From: Candidatus Woesearchaeota archaeon
Lineage (GTDB): Archaea; Nanobdellota; Nanobdellia; Woesearchaeales; GW2011-AR4
DNA length: 30,802 nucleotides
NCBI GenBank assembly: GCA_016784195.1
Contig: JADHVE010000005.1
Span: 1 to 30,802, forward strand
Direction of reading: 5' to 3'
Under the pieces are notes generated by a model. It searched no databases, was not told where the DNA came from, and was given only the letters and a program-made list of their open reading frames with translations. Position 1 is the stretch's first letter. Each line of letters starts with the position of its first letter. The translations under genes were made by a program, and so were the position numbers. Below, piece after piece: positions 15,574 to 23,412 of the stretch.

Positions 15574-16521
15574 TCAGACTAAGAACTTTCCTTTACTCAT
15601 GATCAGCTCATTATCCAAGAAAACATCAGGATTTTTTATTATACAGTCTACATGGAAAGGTACATTGAAGTTTCCCCCATAGGATTGGTTGTTGCCTAAA
15701 GCTATATGGACTGTGCTTTTTACTTTTTCATCTTCTAAGGTAATCCCTGTTATTTTAGCCCGGGGATTAGTTCCAAAGGCAAACTCAGCAATGTTCTTGT
15801 GCTTTTTTGTTACCATCAGTTTGTTTAATCTTTCAGCTGTTTTTCCTCCTGAAATTTGTTTGACAAAGCCGTCTTTGACAGAGATTTTAACTGGCATATC
15901 CACCAGACCTAAACTTCCAATGCTGCTGTCAACAACAAAAACACCGTTTGTTTTATACTCAGCAGGCATAAAACCAATCTCGCCTGCAGGCAGATTCCCA
16001 AAATTTCCTGGTTTAACATAAATTCCCGAGTCATCAAACCATTTTTTATTAGATATTTCTATGGAGATGTTTGTTCCTTTTTTTGTTTTAACCCTTATTT
16101 TGCTGCCTTTCTTTAATTTTTTTATCAGCTCTAGGTTTTTTTCTTTAATTTTTTTATAATCAGCTGTTAAGGTTCTTTTTACAATATCTATTGTAATGCC
16201 CGGCATAGTTGCAATTCTGATGTATTTTTTACTTGCATTTTTCCTTGCTTTTGTATGGCTCAGGGATTTTTGGGTTATACCCAGAATAACATCATAACCT
16301 AGCATAAGCTTTGCTGTTTTTGCAGGAGGCTCAATTCCATGGACTTTAGGTATTGGAATCTTGATTAAGCGGGTATTTTTTGTTATTTTTAAGGAATTTT
16401 CAAAGAATAGTTTTCCTATTCTGATTAGTTTAGAATCAGTAATGATTAGAACCTTTTCATTTTTCTTAACATTCAAACAGTTTCTTAAGACATTTATAGC
16501 TGCTTTGTTCAAGACGTTCAT
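15574..16521 (-). CDS. M29-family metalloaminopeptidase, short form
   Basis: A putative two-metal aminopeptidase that trims peptides from the N-terminus. The residues expected for the M29 metal site and catalysis are all present: E181 (NLPAGEIGF), E246 (IAEFAFGTNP), H272 (STVHIALG), Y281 (SYGG), H290 and D292 (PFHVDC). The N-terminal alpha/beta domain (about 1-140) is compact, making the protein 315 residues rather than the 370-410 usual for M29 enzymes. It follows the larger M29-like gene and precedes PAN on the same strand. Degrading the peptides released by the proteasome is a natural role by context. Confidence 0.85.
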   Translation of the reverse strand: MNVLNKAAINVLRNCLNVKKNEKVLIITDSKLIRIGKLFFENSLKITKNTRLIKIPIPKVHGIEPPAKTAKLMLGYDVILGITQKSLSHTKARKNASKKYIRIATMPGITIDIVKRTLTADYKKIKEKNLELIKKLKKGSKIRVKTKKGTNISIEISNKKWFDDSGIYVKPGNFGNLPAGEIGFMPAEYKTNGVFVVDSSIGSLGLVDMPVKISVKDGFVKQISGGKTAERLNKLMVTKKHKNIAEFAFGTNPRAKITGITLEDEKVKSTVHIALGNNQSYGGNFNVPFHVDCIIKNPDVFLDNELIMSKGKFLV

Positions 16522-16633
16522 TTTAGATTAATTTTTGACATATCTTGTTTCTTTAAGCAAAAATCCCAATTATTAAAAATAATAATCCTCTTTTAATTGG
16601 CAGGCAGAGGTTAGTTTAAAATATGATTTTTTA

Positions 16634-18415
16634 TTAAACAGCAAATTTGCCTTTTTTGATTACCCAGTGGATGTTTTTCTTTTTGTCTATGCCATAAATG
16701 TCCAGCTTTTGCTTTGGGGAATCTATGACGATGTCCCAGTGATAGACTGTTGCACGGTCAGAGTCAAAACCCATGCCCAAGGCAATATGAATCATCCTGG
16801 CTATTTTTTCGTTAACAATCAGATAATCACAAAGCTTGGCTTTGGGGTTTGTGTTTATCGCAAACTCACCAATCTTCCTGAAGTTTTTCTTGTACATATT
16901 TATAATCTCTTTTGGTAAACTCCCTTTTTTTTCAAAATTTCTTATTTTTTCTTTTGACTCTTTCCATTCTTTTTTCATGAGATTTAGAATCTTACTTGGT
17001 GCTTTTAGTATCTTATAACCTTTATCGCCAATCTCTACTATTATGGGGCTTTTTTCAGGAATCCTGTAGCTGCCGTCAATATTAATAACTACGTCACCTA
17101 TAACAATCCCCTCGACCTTTTCCGGAGTAACAAATGCCTCTCCGCTTGGGAAGTTAGCATAAGTCCCGTATTTTTTGCCTGTTTTTTTGTAATATTCCTG
17201 GTCAACTATTTTACGGACATCAGAATCCTTGGCAATGAATTCCCTTCTACTTCCATCTTTTTTTTTCAGGTAAACAGTAAAGTCAGTCTTATAATCACCT
17301 ACCTGGTCGCCTATGACTCTTATATGATCGCAATTGTCCAATATTTTCTTTATCTTGCTGCTTCTTTTCCTCAGTTTTTCATAATTGACATTACATGTTT
17401 CAATAAAAATATCTATAGGCAAAGTTTCAGTTACTGCATACCTCATCATTGGATCTCTAGATTCAAACTGGCTTTGAGGTGCATACCTGTCTTTTAGCAT
17501 CATCTGACCAGGGCTGCTCCACCTTGTTTTTTTGTCTAAAGTAGGATACCCTATCTCCTCTCCAAAAAAATGTTTTCCATGGTAGCCTTTGCCGTGAATT
17601 CCAAAGCCTGCAGTAGCATGGCTTAGATTACATATCCCTAATAATTTAGAAAACTCTTTGAATTTTTTAAAAACTTCTTCGTCAACTTCCTTGTCTAGTT
17701 CACAGCCTTTTAACATAACCATCAAGTCAGATACCCTCACAGGCTTGGCTAATATTGAAAATTTATCAGTAGACGCGCCTAAGCTGATTTCTGCTCTGAA
17801 TTTTTTTGCAGCTTCGACCATTGCCCTGGCCAGGGAATAAGAGTCAAGATAATCTTCCAGGGGAAGCTCAGTATTCTTTTCTGAGGGTATTAAAGTAAAA
17901 CCGATACTTACTTTGTCTGTTTTTTTCAGGTCATACCCTTGTTTCCATATAACTCCTGCTGTTTCAATCAGCTCATTCCATCTGTATCTTTTGTGCCATC
18001 TATTCCTGTATTTTAATTTTAATGTTCCGCAGAATCCTTCTGGAGTTGATGTTAGGAAAATCTCAGGTTCCTTAAAGATATCTTCAAAATTCTTGTTTTT
18101 TGTCCTTTTTACAACACTGTTTATAAATCCAGTCAGGGCTTTTGTTTTTAGTGTCTTTAGCTTTTTCTTTTTATCATTGTAGGCTCTCCAGACATTCTTT
18201 AGTATTTGCAGGTTTTCACTTCTGCCTTCTTTGACAACAGCGTGCATTTCTCCTCCTAGGTCGTGCACTGCTCTAGATAAAGGAGCTAAAGAATAAAATG
18301 CTTTTTTGTGCATTAAATCAACAACCACAAAAATAATTTTACCTTTTACTTTGGTTTTTAGAATCTTAGAATATTCTTCGACTTCTCTGTTAAATGTTTT
18401 TAGTTTGTATTTCAT
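16634..18415 (-). CDS. Large M29-like peptidase with extended N-terminal region
   Basis: A 593-residue protein whose C-terminal third resembles M29 aminopeptidases: E426 (FPSGEAF), E517 (IGEFAINTNP), H543 (MIHIALG), H559 and D561 (YHWD). The Tyr seen in the neighbouring short M29 protein has no clear counterpart; F550 is nearby. About 340 residues precede the recognisable domain. The first part (about 25-75) looks like the usual M29 N-terminal alpha/beta unit. The rest is conserved-looking sequence I do not recognise, including a His/Gly-rich stretch (GIHGKGYHGKHFFG, 272-285) and a segment ending near PIDIFIETCN (333-342). It is either an enlarged M29 peptidase with altered specificity or a fusion. 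It lies 112 bases upstream of the short M29 gene. Confidence 0.75.
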   Translation of the reverse strand: MKYKLKTFNREVEEYSKILKTKVKGKIIFVVVDLMHKKAFYSLAPLSRAVHDLGGEMHAVVKEGRSENLQILKNVWRAYNDKKKKLKTLKTKALTGFINSVVKRTKNKNFEDIFKEPEIFLTSTPEGFCGTLKLKYRNRWHKRYRWNELIETAGVIWKQGYDLKKTDKVSIGFTLIPSEKNTELPLEDYLDSYSLARAMVEAAKKFRAEISLGASTDKFSILAKPVRVSDLMVMLKGCELDKEVDEEVFKKFKEFSKLLGICNLSHATAGFGIHGKGYHGKHFFGEEIGYPTLDKKTRWSSPGQMMLKDRYAPQSQFESRDPMMRYAVTETLPIDIFIETCNVNYEKLRKRSSKIKKILDNCDHIRVIGDQVGDYKTDFTVYLKKKDGSRREFIAKDSDVRKIVDQEYYKKTGKKYGTYANFPSGEAFVTPEKVEGIVIGDVVINIDGSYRIPEKSPIIVEIGDKGYKILKAPSKILNLMKKEWKESKEKIRNFEKKGSLPKEIINMYKKNFRKIGEFAINTNPKAKLCDYLIVNEKIARMIHIALGMGFDSDRATVYHWDIVIDSPKQKLDIYGIDKKKNIHWVIKKGKFAV

Positions 18416-18447
18416 TTTGCCTCTTTTTTAATTGGTTTTTATCAATA

Positions 18448-18553
18448 AATCTTTCCATTAGGGGATTTTACACTCTAACAATTATTTCATGAAAATGCAA
18501 AACATTTTCAGGACACCAAAAATCTTTGATTTTTGCGTGTGAATATTTTTTAG
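18448..18553. repeat. Dispersed intergenic repeat, copy A (about 106 bp)
   Basis: This sequence matches 26973-27079 with about six substitutions and one single-base gap. It contains two hairpins: TGAAAATG/CATTTTCA around the loop CAAAA, and CAAAAAT/ATTTTTG around CTTTG. It lies 32 bases upstream of the large M29-like gene, in the same orientation relative to the downstream gene as copy B. Confidence 0.85.
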
Positions 18554-18593
18554 TCAATGTTTTTAATTGTTTTTTATATGAAGAATTTTGAAA

Positions 18594-19667
18594 TCAAACA
18601 GTTAATAAATCTTTCGTTGTCTTAGTTAATCTTATTGCTTTGTTTTTCATCAAGACAGTATCCTCTATTCTTATTCCGAATCTGTTTTCAAAATAAATTC
18701 CTGGCTCTATAGTGAAGACCATATTTTTTTGTATTCTGTCTTTGGTGTTTTCAGTTAGATTAGGAAGCTCATGGACTTTTATGCCAATACCATGACCCAG
18801 GCCGTGAGTGAAATTTTTTGAATAGTTTTTTAATTCTTTTTTGACATTATCGTAGATTTTGCTGCACTTTTCATTTATTTTTATTTCTTTAATCGTGTTT
18901 TTTTGTATTTTTAATAAAAAACCATACATTTGAGTTTCTTTTTTTGTTGGCTTTCCAATATATACTGTTCTAGTAATGTCAGAATTATAATCTTGGTATT
19001 TAACCCCTAAATCTAGGACTAAAAAGCCTTTTCTTAATTTTATATTTTGGGCTTCATAATGGGGGATGCTGGAGCCTTTGCCTGAAGCGACTATAGGCTT
19101 GAACGCTAACTCGCAATTATATTTTTTAGCCTCAGTTTCCAGGAAATTAGAGATATCAATTTCTGTTTTAATTTTTTTATTTTTTAAGTTGTTGATTAAC
19201 TGGCTGAATAGTTTGTCAGTTATACTACATGCTTTTTTTATTTTTTTAATCTCTTCATCAGTTTTTATTTCCCTTATCTTTTCACATAACTCCGAAATAT
19301 CAACAACTTTAATTTTTTTAAAATTTTTTTTAAATGCCTTATGGACATTTAAAGTGAAGACGTTTTTATTTATTCCAATATTTTTCTTTTTTATTTTGTT
19401 TTTATTAATGACATATGATGCAAACTCAAACAACCTTTTTTTCTTTGCCCACTTATATACTTTAATCTTATTCTTAGCTCTCCCATACTCCATTTCAGGC
19501 ACTATCAAAAACGGTTTTTTGTTTTTTGGAATAATTAATATTCCAATGCCTTTATAGCCGGAAAAATATGAAATGTCCTTATCGTAATTCATACTGTCTA
19601 AATTATAGAACACTGCAAAATCTATTTTTTTCTTTTTTAGTCCCTGCTGAAATTGCTTTATTTTCAT
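18594..19667 (-). CDS. M24-family Xaa-Pro aminopeptidase/dipeptidase
   Basis: A metallopeptidase that removes an N-terminal residue preceding proline or splits Xaa-Pro dipeptides. The N-terminal creatinase-like domain covers about 1-130 and the pita-bread catalytic domain about 135-357. The five metal ligands are present: D219 and D230 (LDLGVKYQDYNSD), H292 (HGLGHGIG), E321 (FTIEPGIY) and E335 (GIRIEDTV). H203 (IPHYE) and H299 (KVHELP) match the catalytic histidines. The 357-residue length is typical. It heads the - strand peptidase series, diverges from the M16 gene across 59 bases, and very likely acts on peptides made by the neighbouring proteolytic enzymes. Specificity for prolidase versus aminopeptidase P cannot be decided here. 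Confidence 0.92.
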   Translation of the reverse strand: MKIKQFQQGLKKKKIDFAVFYNLDSMNYDKDISYFSGYKGIGILIIPKNKKPFLIVPEMEYGRAKNKIKVYKWAKKKRLFEFASYVINKNKIKKKNIGINKNVFTLNVHKAFKKNFKKIKVVDISELCEKIREIKTDEEIKKIKKACSITDKLFSQLINNLKNKKIKTEIDISNFLETEAKKYNCELAFKPIVASGKGSSIPHYEAQNIKLRKGFLVLDLGVKYQDYNSDITRTVYIGKPTKKETQMYGFLLKIQKNTIKEIKINEKCSKIYDNVKKELKNYSKNFTHGLGHGIGIKVHELPNLTENTKDRIQKNMVFTIEPGIYFENRFGIRIEDTVLMKNKAIRLTKTTKDLLTV

Positions 19668-19687
19668 ATTAAACGAAAGGATTAGAT

Positions 19688-19701
19688 AATTATATAAATC
19701 C
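19688..19701 (+). promoter_or_regulatory. TATA box of the M16 peptidase gene
   Basis: ATTATATAAATCCT is a strong TATA motif about 30 bases before the M16 start codon, giving a leaderless or very short leader. It lies in the 59-base gap shared with the divergent M24 gene. Confidence 0.55.
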
Positions 19702-19726
19702 TTTTATTTTTAATTAACCTATTAAA

Positions 19727-20935
19727 ATGCAAAAATATACTTTAAAAAACGGCTTAACTCTACTTTTTGAGAAAAGAGCAACAAAATCAACAGCAGTTGA
19801 AGTAACTGTTAAGACCGGCTCTAATGATGAAAGCAAAAAAATCAGCGGGATTTCACATTTCATTGAGCATATGCTCTTTGAAGGCACAACAACAAGGAAA
19901 GATAGCAGGGAAATAGCAAATGAGATAGAGAAATTAGGCGGAGAATTGAACGCATATACTTCAAATGAGAGAACTGCTTTTTTTGCTAAAGTTTTAAACA
20001 AATATTTTGAAAAAGCACTTGATATTCTGTCGGATATTATAAAAAATCCTTTATTTAGGGAAGAATCAATAGAAAAGGAAAGAAAGGTCATTCTTAAGGA
20101 AATAAATATGGTAACTGATGAGCCCAGGTTTCACCAGTGGATATTATTCCAGAAAACATTATTCAAGAAGCATCCTACAAAAAACCCAACTTACGGCTCA
20201 AAAGAGGCAGTTAAAAAATTAAGAAGAAAAGATTTAATGGATTATTACAATGCGCATTATAGGGCAGATAATATCATTGTTTCTGTAGTTGGGAATGTAA
20301 AGGATGTTAAAAACAAGGTGAATAACTATTTTGAAGGTCTTAAAAAATCAAGACATAAAAAACCTAAAATAATCAAAGAGCCAAAACAAAAAAAACCAGT
20401 AAAGAAGATAGTGAAGAAAAAACTACTGGGCTCTTATATGATTTTGGGGTATAAAACTCCCATGAGGATTGAGGAAGAGAGCTATACTTTGGATGTTGTT
20501 GATGCTATACTTGGGAGGGGGCAGTCCGGAAGGATGTTTGATGAGATAAGAAACAAAAGGGGGCTGGCTTATGAAGTGGGCGTGCAGTATGAGCCTGCGG
20601 TCGATTACGGGATTTTTGCTGTTTACCTGAATACAGACAAAAAGAATATCGATAAAATAAAGGGAATAATACTTCAGGAGTTTGAGAAACTAAAAAAAAT
20701 AAAAGATAAAGATGTGAATGAAGCAAAAACATACATAGAAGGAAATTTTACTTTAGCGAACGAAGATAATTTTCACATGGCTGATGAGTTAAGCTTCTGG
20801 CATATGGTAAAAAATGCAGATTTAGCAGGAGATTATATTAATAAGATAAAAAAAGTAACAAAAAAAGACATAACGAAAGTTGTTGATAAATATTTGAACA
20901 AAAATTATACTTTGACTGTGTTAGAGCAGAAATAA
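19727..20935 (+). CDS. M16-family zinc peptidase (mitochondrial processing peptidase-like)
   Basis: An inverzincin-type metalloendopeptidase. The inverted zinc motif HFIEH gives H44, E47 and H48, and the third ligand is E125, 77 residues later (ERKVILKEINM), with supporting E118. The C-terminal lobe has the conserved Arg/Tyr element RGLAYEV near 280. At 402 residues it is the single-chain two-lobe form that dimerises in bacterial YmxG and mitochondrial MPP beta. No signal peptide is visible, so a cytoplasmic role on peptides is likely. The family is mainly bacterial and eukaryotic, so gene transfer into this lineage is plausible. It is the only + strand member of the peptidase block and converges on TyrRS with one base between stops. 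Confidence 0.92.
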   Translation: MQKYTLKNGLTLLFEKRATKSTAVEVTVKTGSNDESKKISGISHFIEHMLFEGTTTRKDSREIANEIEKLGGELNAYTSNERTAFFAKVLNKYFEKALDILSDIIKNPLFREESIEKERKVILKEINMVTDEPRFHQWILFQKTLFKKHPTKNPTYGSKEAVKKLRRKDLMDYYNAHYRADNIIVSVVGNVKDVKNKVNNYFEGLKKSRHKKPKIIKEPKQKKPVKKIVKKKLLGSYMILGYKTPMRIEEESYTLDVVDAILGRGQSGRMFDEIRNKRGLAYEVGVQYEPAVDYGIFAVYLNTDKKNIDKIKGIILQEFEKLKKIKDKDVNEAKTYIEGNFTLANEDNFHMADELSFWHMVKNADLAGDYINKIKKVTKKDITKVVDKYLNKNYTLTVLEQK

Positions 20936-20936
20936 G

Positions 20937-21956
20937 TCAGGGATAGGCTTCTTTGACTAACTTTTCTTTGCCCTTCATGATTTTCCTTACAGGATCTAAC
21001 AGCTTATTTATTTCTTTGGCTAAAGCCAGCTTGACATCCATGGGATGGACCTTTTTTTCTTTGAAATCTTTTTCTAAGCATTCATATGTTTTGTAGCTCA
21101 AATTGCCCCCCCACTTCTCAGGCCTTTCAATGACGAATTTTTCATTTTTATCCTGCTTTATGACCATTAAAACATACTTGATAAAGCTTAACACCCCGTT
21201 GTCTTCAACAATACCTTCAGGGCAGTATGCCTTGTTTAATTTCTTATTGACAGTTTTTTCATCATCCAATAAGTCAATCTTAGATTCCTCTTCTGAAGCG
21301 CTCATCTTTTTGCCAATCAACCCGGGAATTAAGGGAGTCATCACTTCAATTCTTTTTTTGTAGCCTACTTTTGGCAAATATTCTCTTGCAAACATCAGTA
21401 TTTTTCTCTGATCTGTGCCTCCGTACTGGATGTCTACTTTTAGGTATTCTTCGTCCAAAGCCTGCATGATTGGATAAATTAATCCGGATAATTTAGGATT
21501 GTCTGATTGCTTGACAACTTCAGAGCCTGCTTTTTTGGCGTCATGTACAGAAGTCATTGTTGTCATTTTTAAAACATCAAAAAAGTAATCAGCATTTTTC
21601 TGGAAGCTTGAGCCTTTTATAATCTCAAAATTGGATATATCTGCATCTATAGATTTAAACATTGCAGGTATCACTAGGCTGTAATATTCATATCTTTTTT
21701 TTAACAAATCCCAAGGGGTGTTATCCAAAGCACCATGTAAGTCAGCTAATAATAGCTTTACTTTGAAACCTGCTTTAAGAAAATCTGCTAATTTTAAAAT
21801 CCACAGAATATATGCAACATGAGGCTTTCCGGTTATTGCAGTCCCTAGATAAACAGCAGGCTTTTTTTTGTTTTTTAATAATTCTATGAGCTCTTCTTCT
21901 GTTACAATCTCTTCTGTATTTCTTTTGACAAGCTCTAATTTTTTACTGATATCCAT
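20937..21956 (-). CDS. tyrS: Tyrosyl-tRNA synthetase
   Basis: A class I aminoacyl-tRNA synthetase that charges tRNA-Tyr. The HIGH-type motif is HVAY (46-49, in GTAITGKPHVAY). The KMSKS loop appears as KMSAS (GLIGKKMSAS), as in archaeal and eukaryotic TyrRS. Tyrosine-pocket sequence lies at YPIMQALDEEYLKVDIQYGG, including the DIQYGGTDQ element. At 339 residues it has the archaeal core without a bacterial S4 domain. It starts 38 bases after the uS2 stop on the same strand, so both translation genes probably form one transcript. Confidence 0.97.
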   Translation of the reverse strand: MDISKKLELVKRNTEEIVTEEELIELLKNKKKPAVYLGTAITGKPHVAYILWILKLADFLKAGFKVKLLLADLHGALDNTPWDLLKKRYEYYSLVIPAMFKSIDADISNFEIIKGSSFQKNADYFFDVLKMTTMTSVHDAKKAGSEVVKQSDNPKLSGLIYPIMQALDEEYLKVDIQYGGTDQRKILMFAREYLPKVGYKKRIEVMTPLIPGLIGKKMSASEEESKIDLLDDEKTVNKKLNKAYCPEGIVEDNGVLSFIKYVLMVIKQDKNEKFVIERPEKWGGNLSYKTYECLEKDFKEKKVHPMDVKLALAKEINKLLDPVRKIMKGKEKLVKEAYP

Positions 21957-21994
21957 AGGATAACCTAAACCAAGGATGTTTTTAAAATTTTCTT

Positions 21995-22594
21995 TTATTC
22001 TTCAGTAAAGTCTTCAATCTTTTCCTTCAATTCCTCGTTATTTTTTAAAAGGCCTTTGTTGCGCAGGTACTCTCTAGTTAATATCCAGAAAAACAAGCCC
22101 AGGCTTTTTTTGCCTTTGTTGTTTGCAGGAATCACAAAATCAATATTATTAGTCTGATTGTTTGTATCGCATAATGCAATTACCGGGATGCCCATCTTGA
22201 CAGCATCTATTATTGTATTACGGTCTGGCCAGGCATCTGTGACTAAGAGTATTTTCACTTCAATGTAATTTTCCAAAGCAGGATTTGTCAATGTTCCTGG
22301 AGGGTATCTTCCAGGGAATACTTTTGTTCCTGTCAATTTTCCGAACATGCCTACAGGCTTCCACCCATTTTCCCTCCTGCTTACAATTAGAATATCTTCC
22401 GGTTCATATTGAGCCAAGAATTTAGCTGCTATCCTTATCCTTTCATCTATCTTTTGTAAATTTAAAACAGATAATCCGTCAGGTCGGGTCTTGTAAATGA
22501 ACTGCTCCATATATTTTGTTCTGAATTTTGTCCCTATGTGGATTCCTGACTTCAGGTAAGCATCTATAGGCACTAAAAACTGTTCTTCTGGCAT
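21995..22594 (-). CDS. rps2: Ribosomal protein uS2
   Basis: A small-subunit ribosomal protein. Signature segments are SGIHIGTKFRTKYMEQFIYK, LNLQKIDERIRIAAKFLA, GRYPPGTLTNP and VTDAWPDRNTIIDAVKMGIPVIALCDTNN (quoted in part). The 199-residue length is typical for archaea, with a short acidic C-terminus (EEKIEDFTEE-like). The ATG at 22594 is preferred over an in-frame GTG three codons upstream because AGGTGAT lies 5 bases before the ATG and contains that GTG. It is preceded by an unusually structured leader and followed by TyrRS. Confidence 0.97.
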   Translation of the reverse strand: MPEEQFLVPIDAYLKSGIHIGTKFRTKYMEQFIYKTRPDGLSVLNLQKIDERIRIAAKFLAQYEPEDILIVSRRENGWKPVGMFGKLTGTKVFPGRYPPGTLTNPALENYIEVKILLVTDAWPDRNTIIDAVKMGIPVIALCDTNNQTNNIDFVIPANNKGKKSLGLFFWILTREYLRNKGLLKNNEELKEKIEDFTEE

Positions 22595-22631
22595 AATAAT
22601 CACCTTAAATTATTTTGTCTGCCCTTCATTA

Positions 22632-22684
22632 TAACCCTAGGCAGCGATGAATACCTTACCATAGCCGGTAAGTATCCAGGGTAA
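22632..22684 (-). promoter_or_regulatory. Structured RNA leader upstream of uS2
   Basis: On the transcribed strand TTACC/GGTAA close a six-base loop, the stem extends to ATAC/GTAT with one bulge, and an outer helix pairs CCCTGG with CCTAGGG with small bulges. The predicted transcript starts near 22685, so the leader folds almost from its 5' end. It may be an autoregulatory site for uS2 or another ribosomal-protein control element. No known riboswitch class is recognised. Confidence 0.5.
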
Positions 22685-22702
22685 TAGGTTCTAGTAATAG
22701 AT

Positions 22703-22717
22703 GAGTATTTAAAAAGG
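22703..22717 (-). promoter_or_regulatory. TATA box of the uS2-TyrRS unit
   Basis: CCTTTTTAAATACTC on the - strand is a purine-poor BRE-like start followed by TTTAAATA. Transcription would start about 25 bases on, near 22685, giving a leader of about 90 bases. Confidence 0.5.
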
Positions 22718-22817
22718 TTGTGGAAAAAAACAAAGATTTTTTAATGAGTGGTAGGGGTATCGGTTATTTTTTAAATGCTTTATTTTTTATTGGATATTTT
22801 TTGTTAAAATAAAATTT

Positions 22818-23411
22818 TTATTCTTTCTCTTCAACTATTTTTTTAATCCACTTTCCCAAATAATCAATTTCAATATTAACTTTATCCCCTTTTTCTTTAA
22901 TTCCTAATGTGGTTATTTTTAATGTATGTGGAATCAAAGCAATTGCAAACTTGTTTTCTTTAATGTCTGCTATTGTTAAAGAAATACCTTCAACTCCTAT
23001 AGAGCCTTTTGGAATAAGCCCATACTCTAAATTTTTAGGTAAAGAAATCCATATAACGCAGTTATCTTCATCCTGGATCTTTTTTTCAATAATGCCGATG
23101 CCGTCAACATGACCTAGGACAAAATGGCCGTCTAATCTTTCTCCAATCTTTAATGATCTTTCAATATTTACCTTATCGTTTTTTTTTAAATCTCCAAGAT
23201 CAGTCTTATCTAATGTTTCCTTAATGATGTCAAATGATGCAAGGCTTCCTTCTAATTTTGCAATAGTTAAACATGCACCATTTACTGAGATGCTATCGCC
23301 TATTTTTTCACCTTTAGAAAAAACCCCTAAATCCACCAAAATAGTGGAAAAATCTTTTTTTGAATTTATTTTCACAACTTTTCTTAATCCTTCAACAATT
23401 CCGCTGAACAT
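22818..23411 (-). CDS. ribE: Riboflavin synthase, bacterial (alpha-chain, trimeric) type
   Basis: This enzyme converts two 6,7-dimethyl-8-ribityllumazines to riboflavin. Two lumazine-binding repeats are visible: the first starts MFSGIVEGLRKV and includes SVNGACLTI (about 42-50); the second includes LDGHFVLGHVDGIG (about 93-106) and GVEGISLTIADI. The 197-residue length matches bacterial RibE. Many archaea instead use an unrelated-looking pentameric enzyme of the lumazine-synthase family, so this gene may come from bacteria. No other riboflavin gene is nearby. It starts one base after the ThpR stop, so the two are translated from one mRNA. Confidence 0.95.
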   Translation of the reverse strand: MFSGIVEGLRKVVKINSKKDFSTILVDLGVFSKGEKIGDSISVNGACLTIAKLEGSLASFDIIKETLDKTDLGDLKKNDKVNIERSLKIGERLDGHFVLGHVDGIGIIEKKIQDEDNCVIWISLPKNLEYGLIPKGSIGVEGISLTIADIKENKFAIALIPHTLKITTLGIKEKGDKVNIEIDYLGKWIKKIVEEKE

Positions 23412-23412
23412 T

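Noticed and set aside
19066..19557. 163-codon hydrophobic open frame opposite the M24 peptidase gene
   Set aside because: Its apparent membrane character (Phe/Leu/Ile runs) is produced by reading Lys-rich codons of the real gene in reverse.
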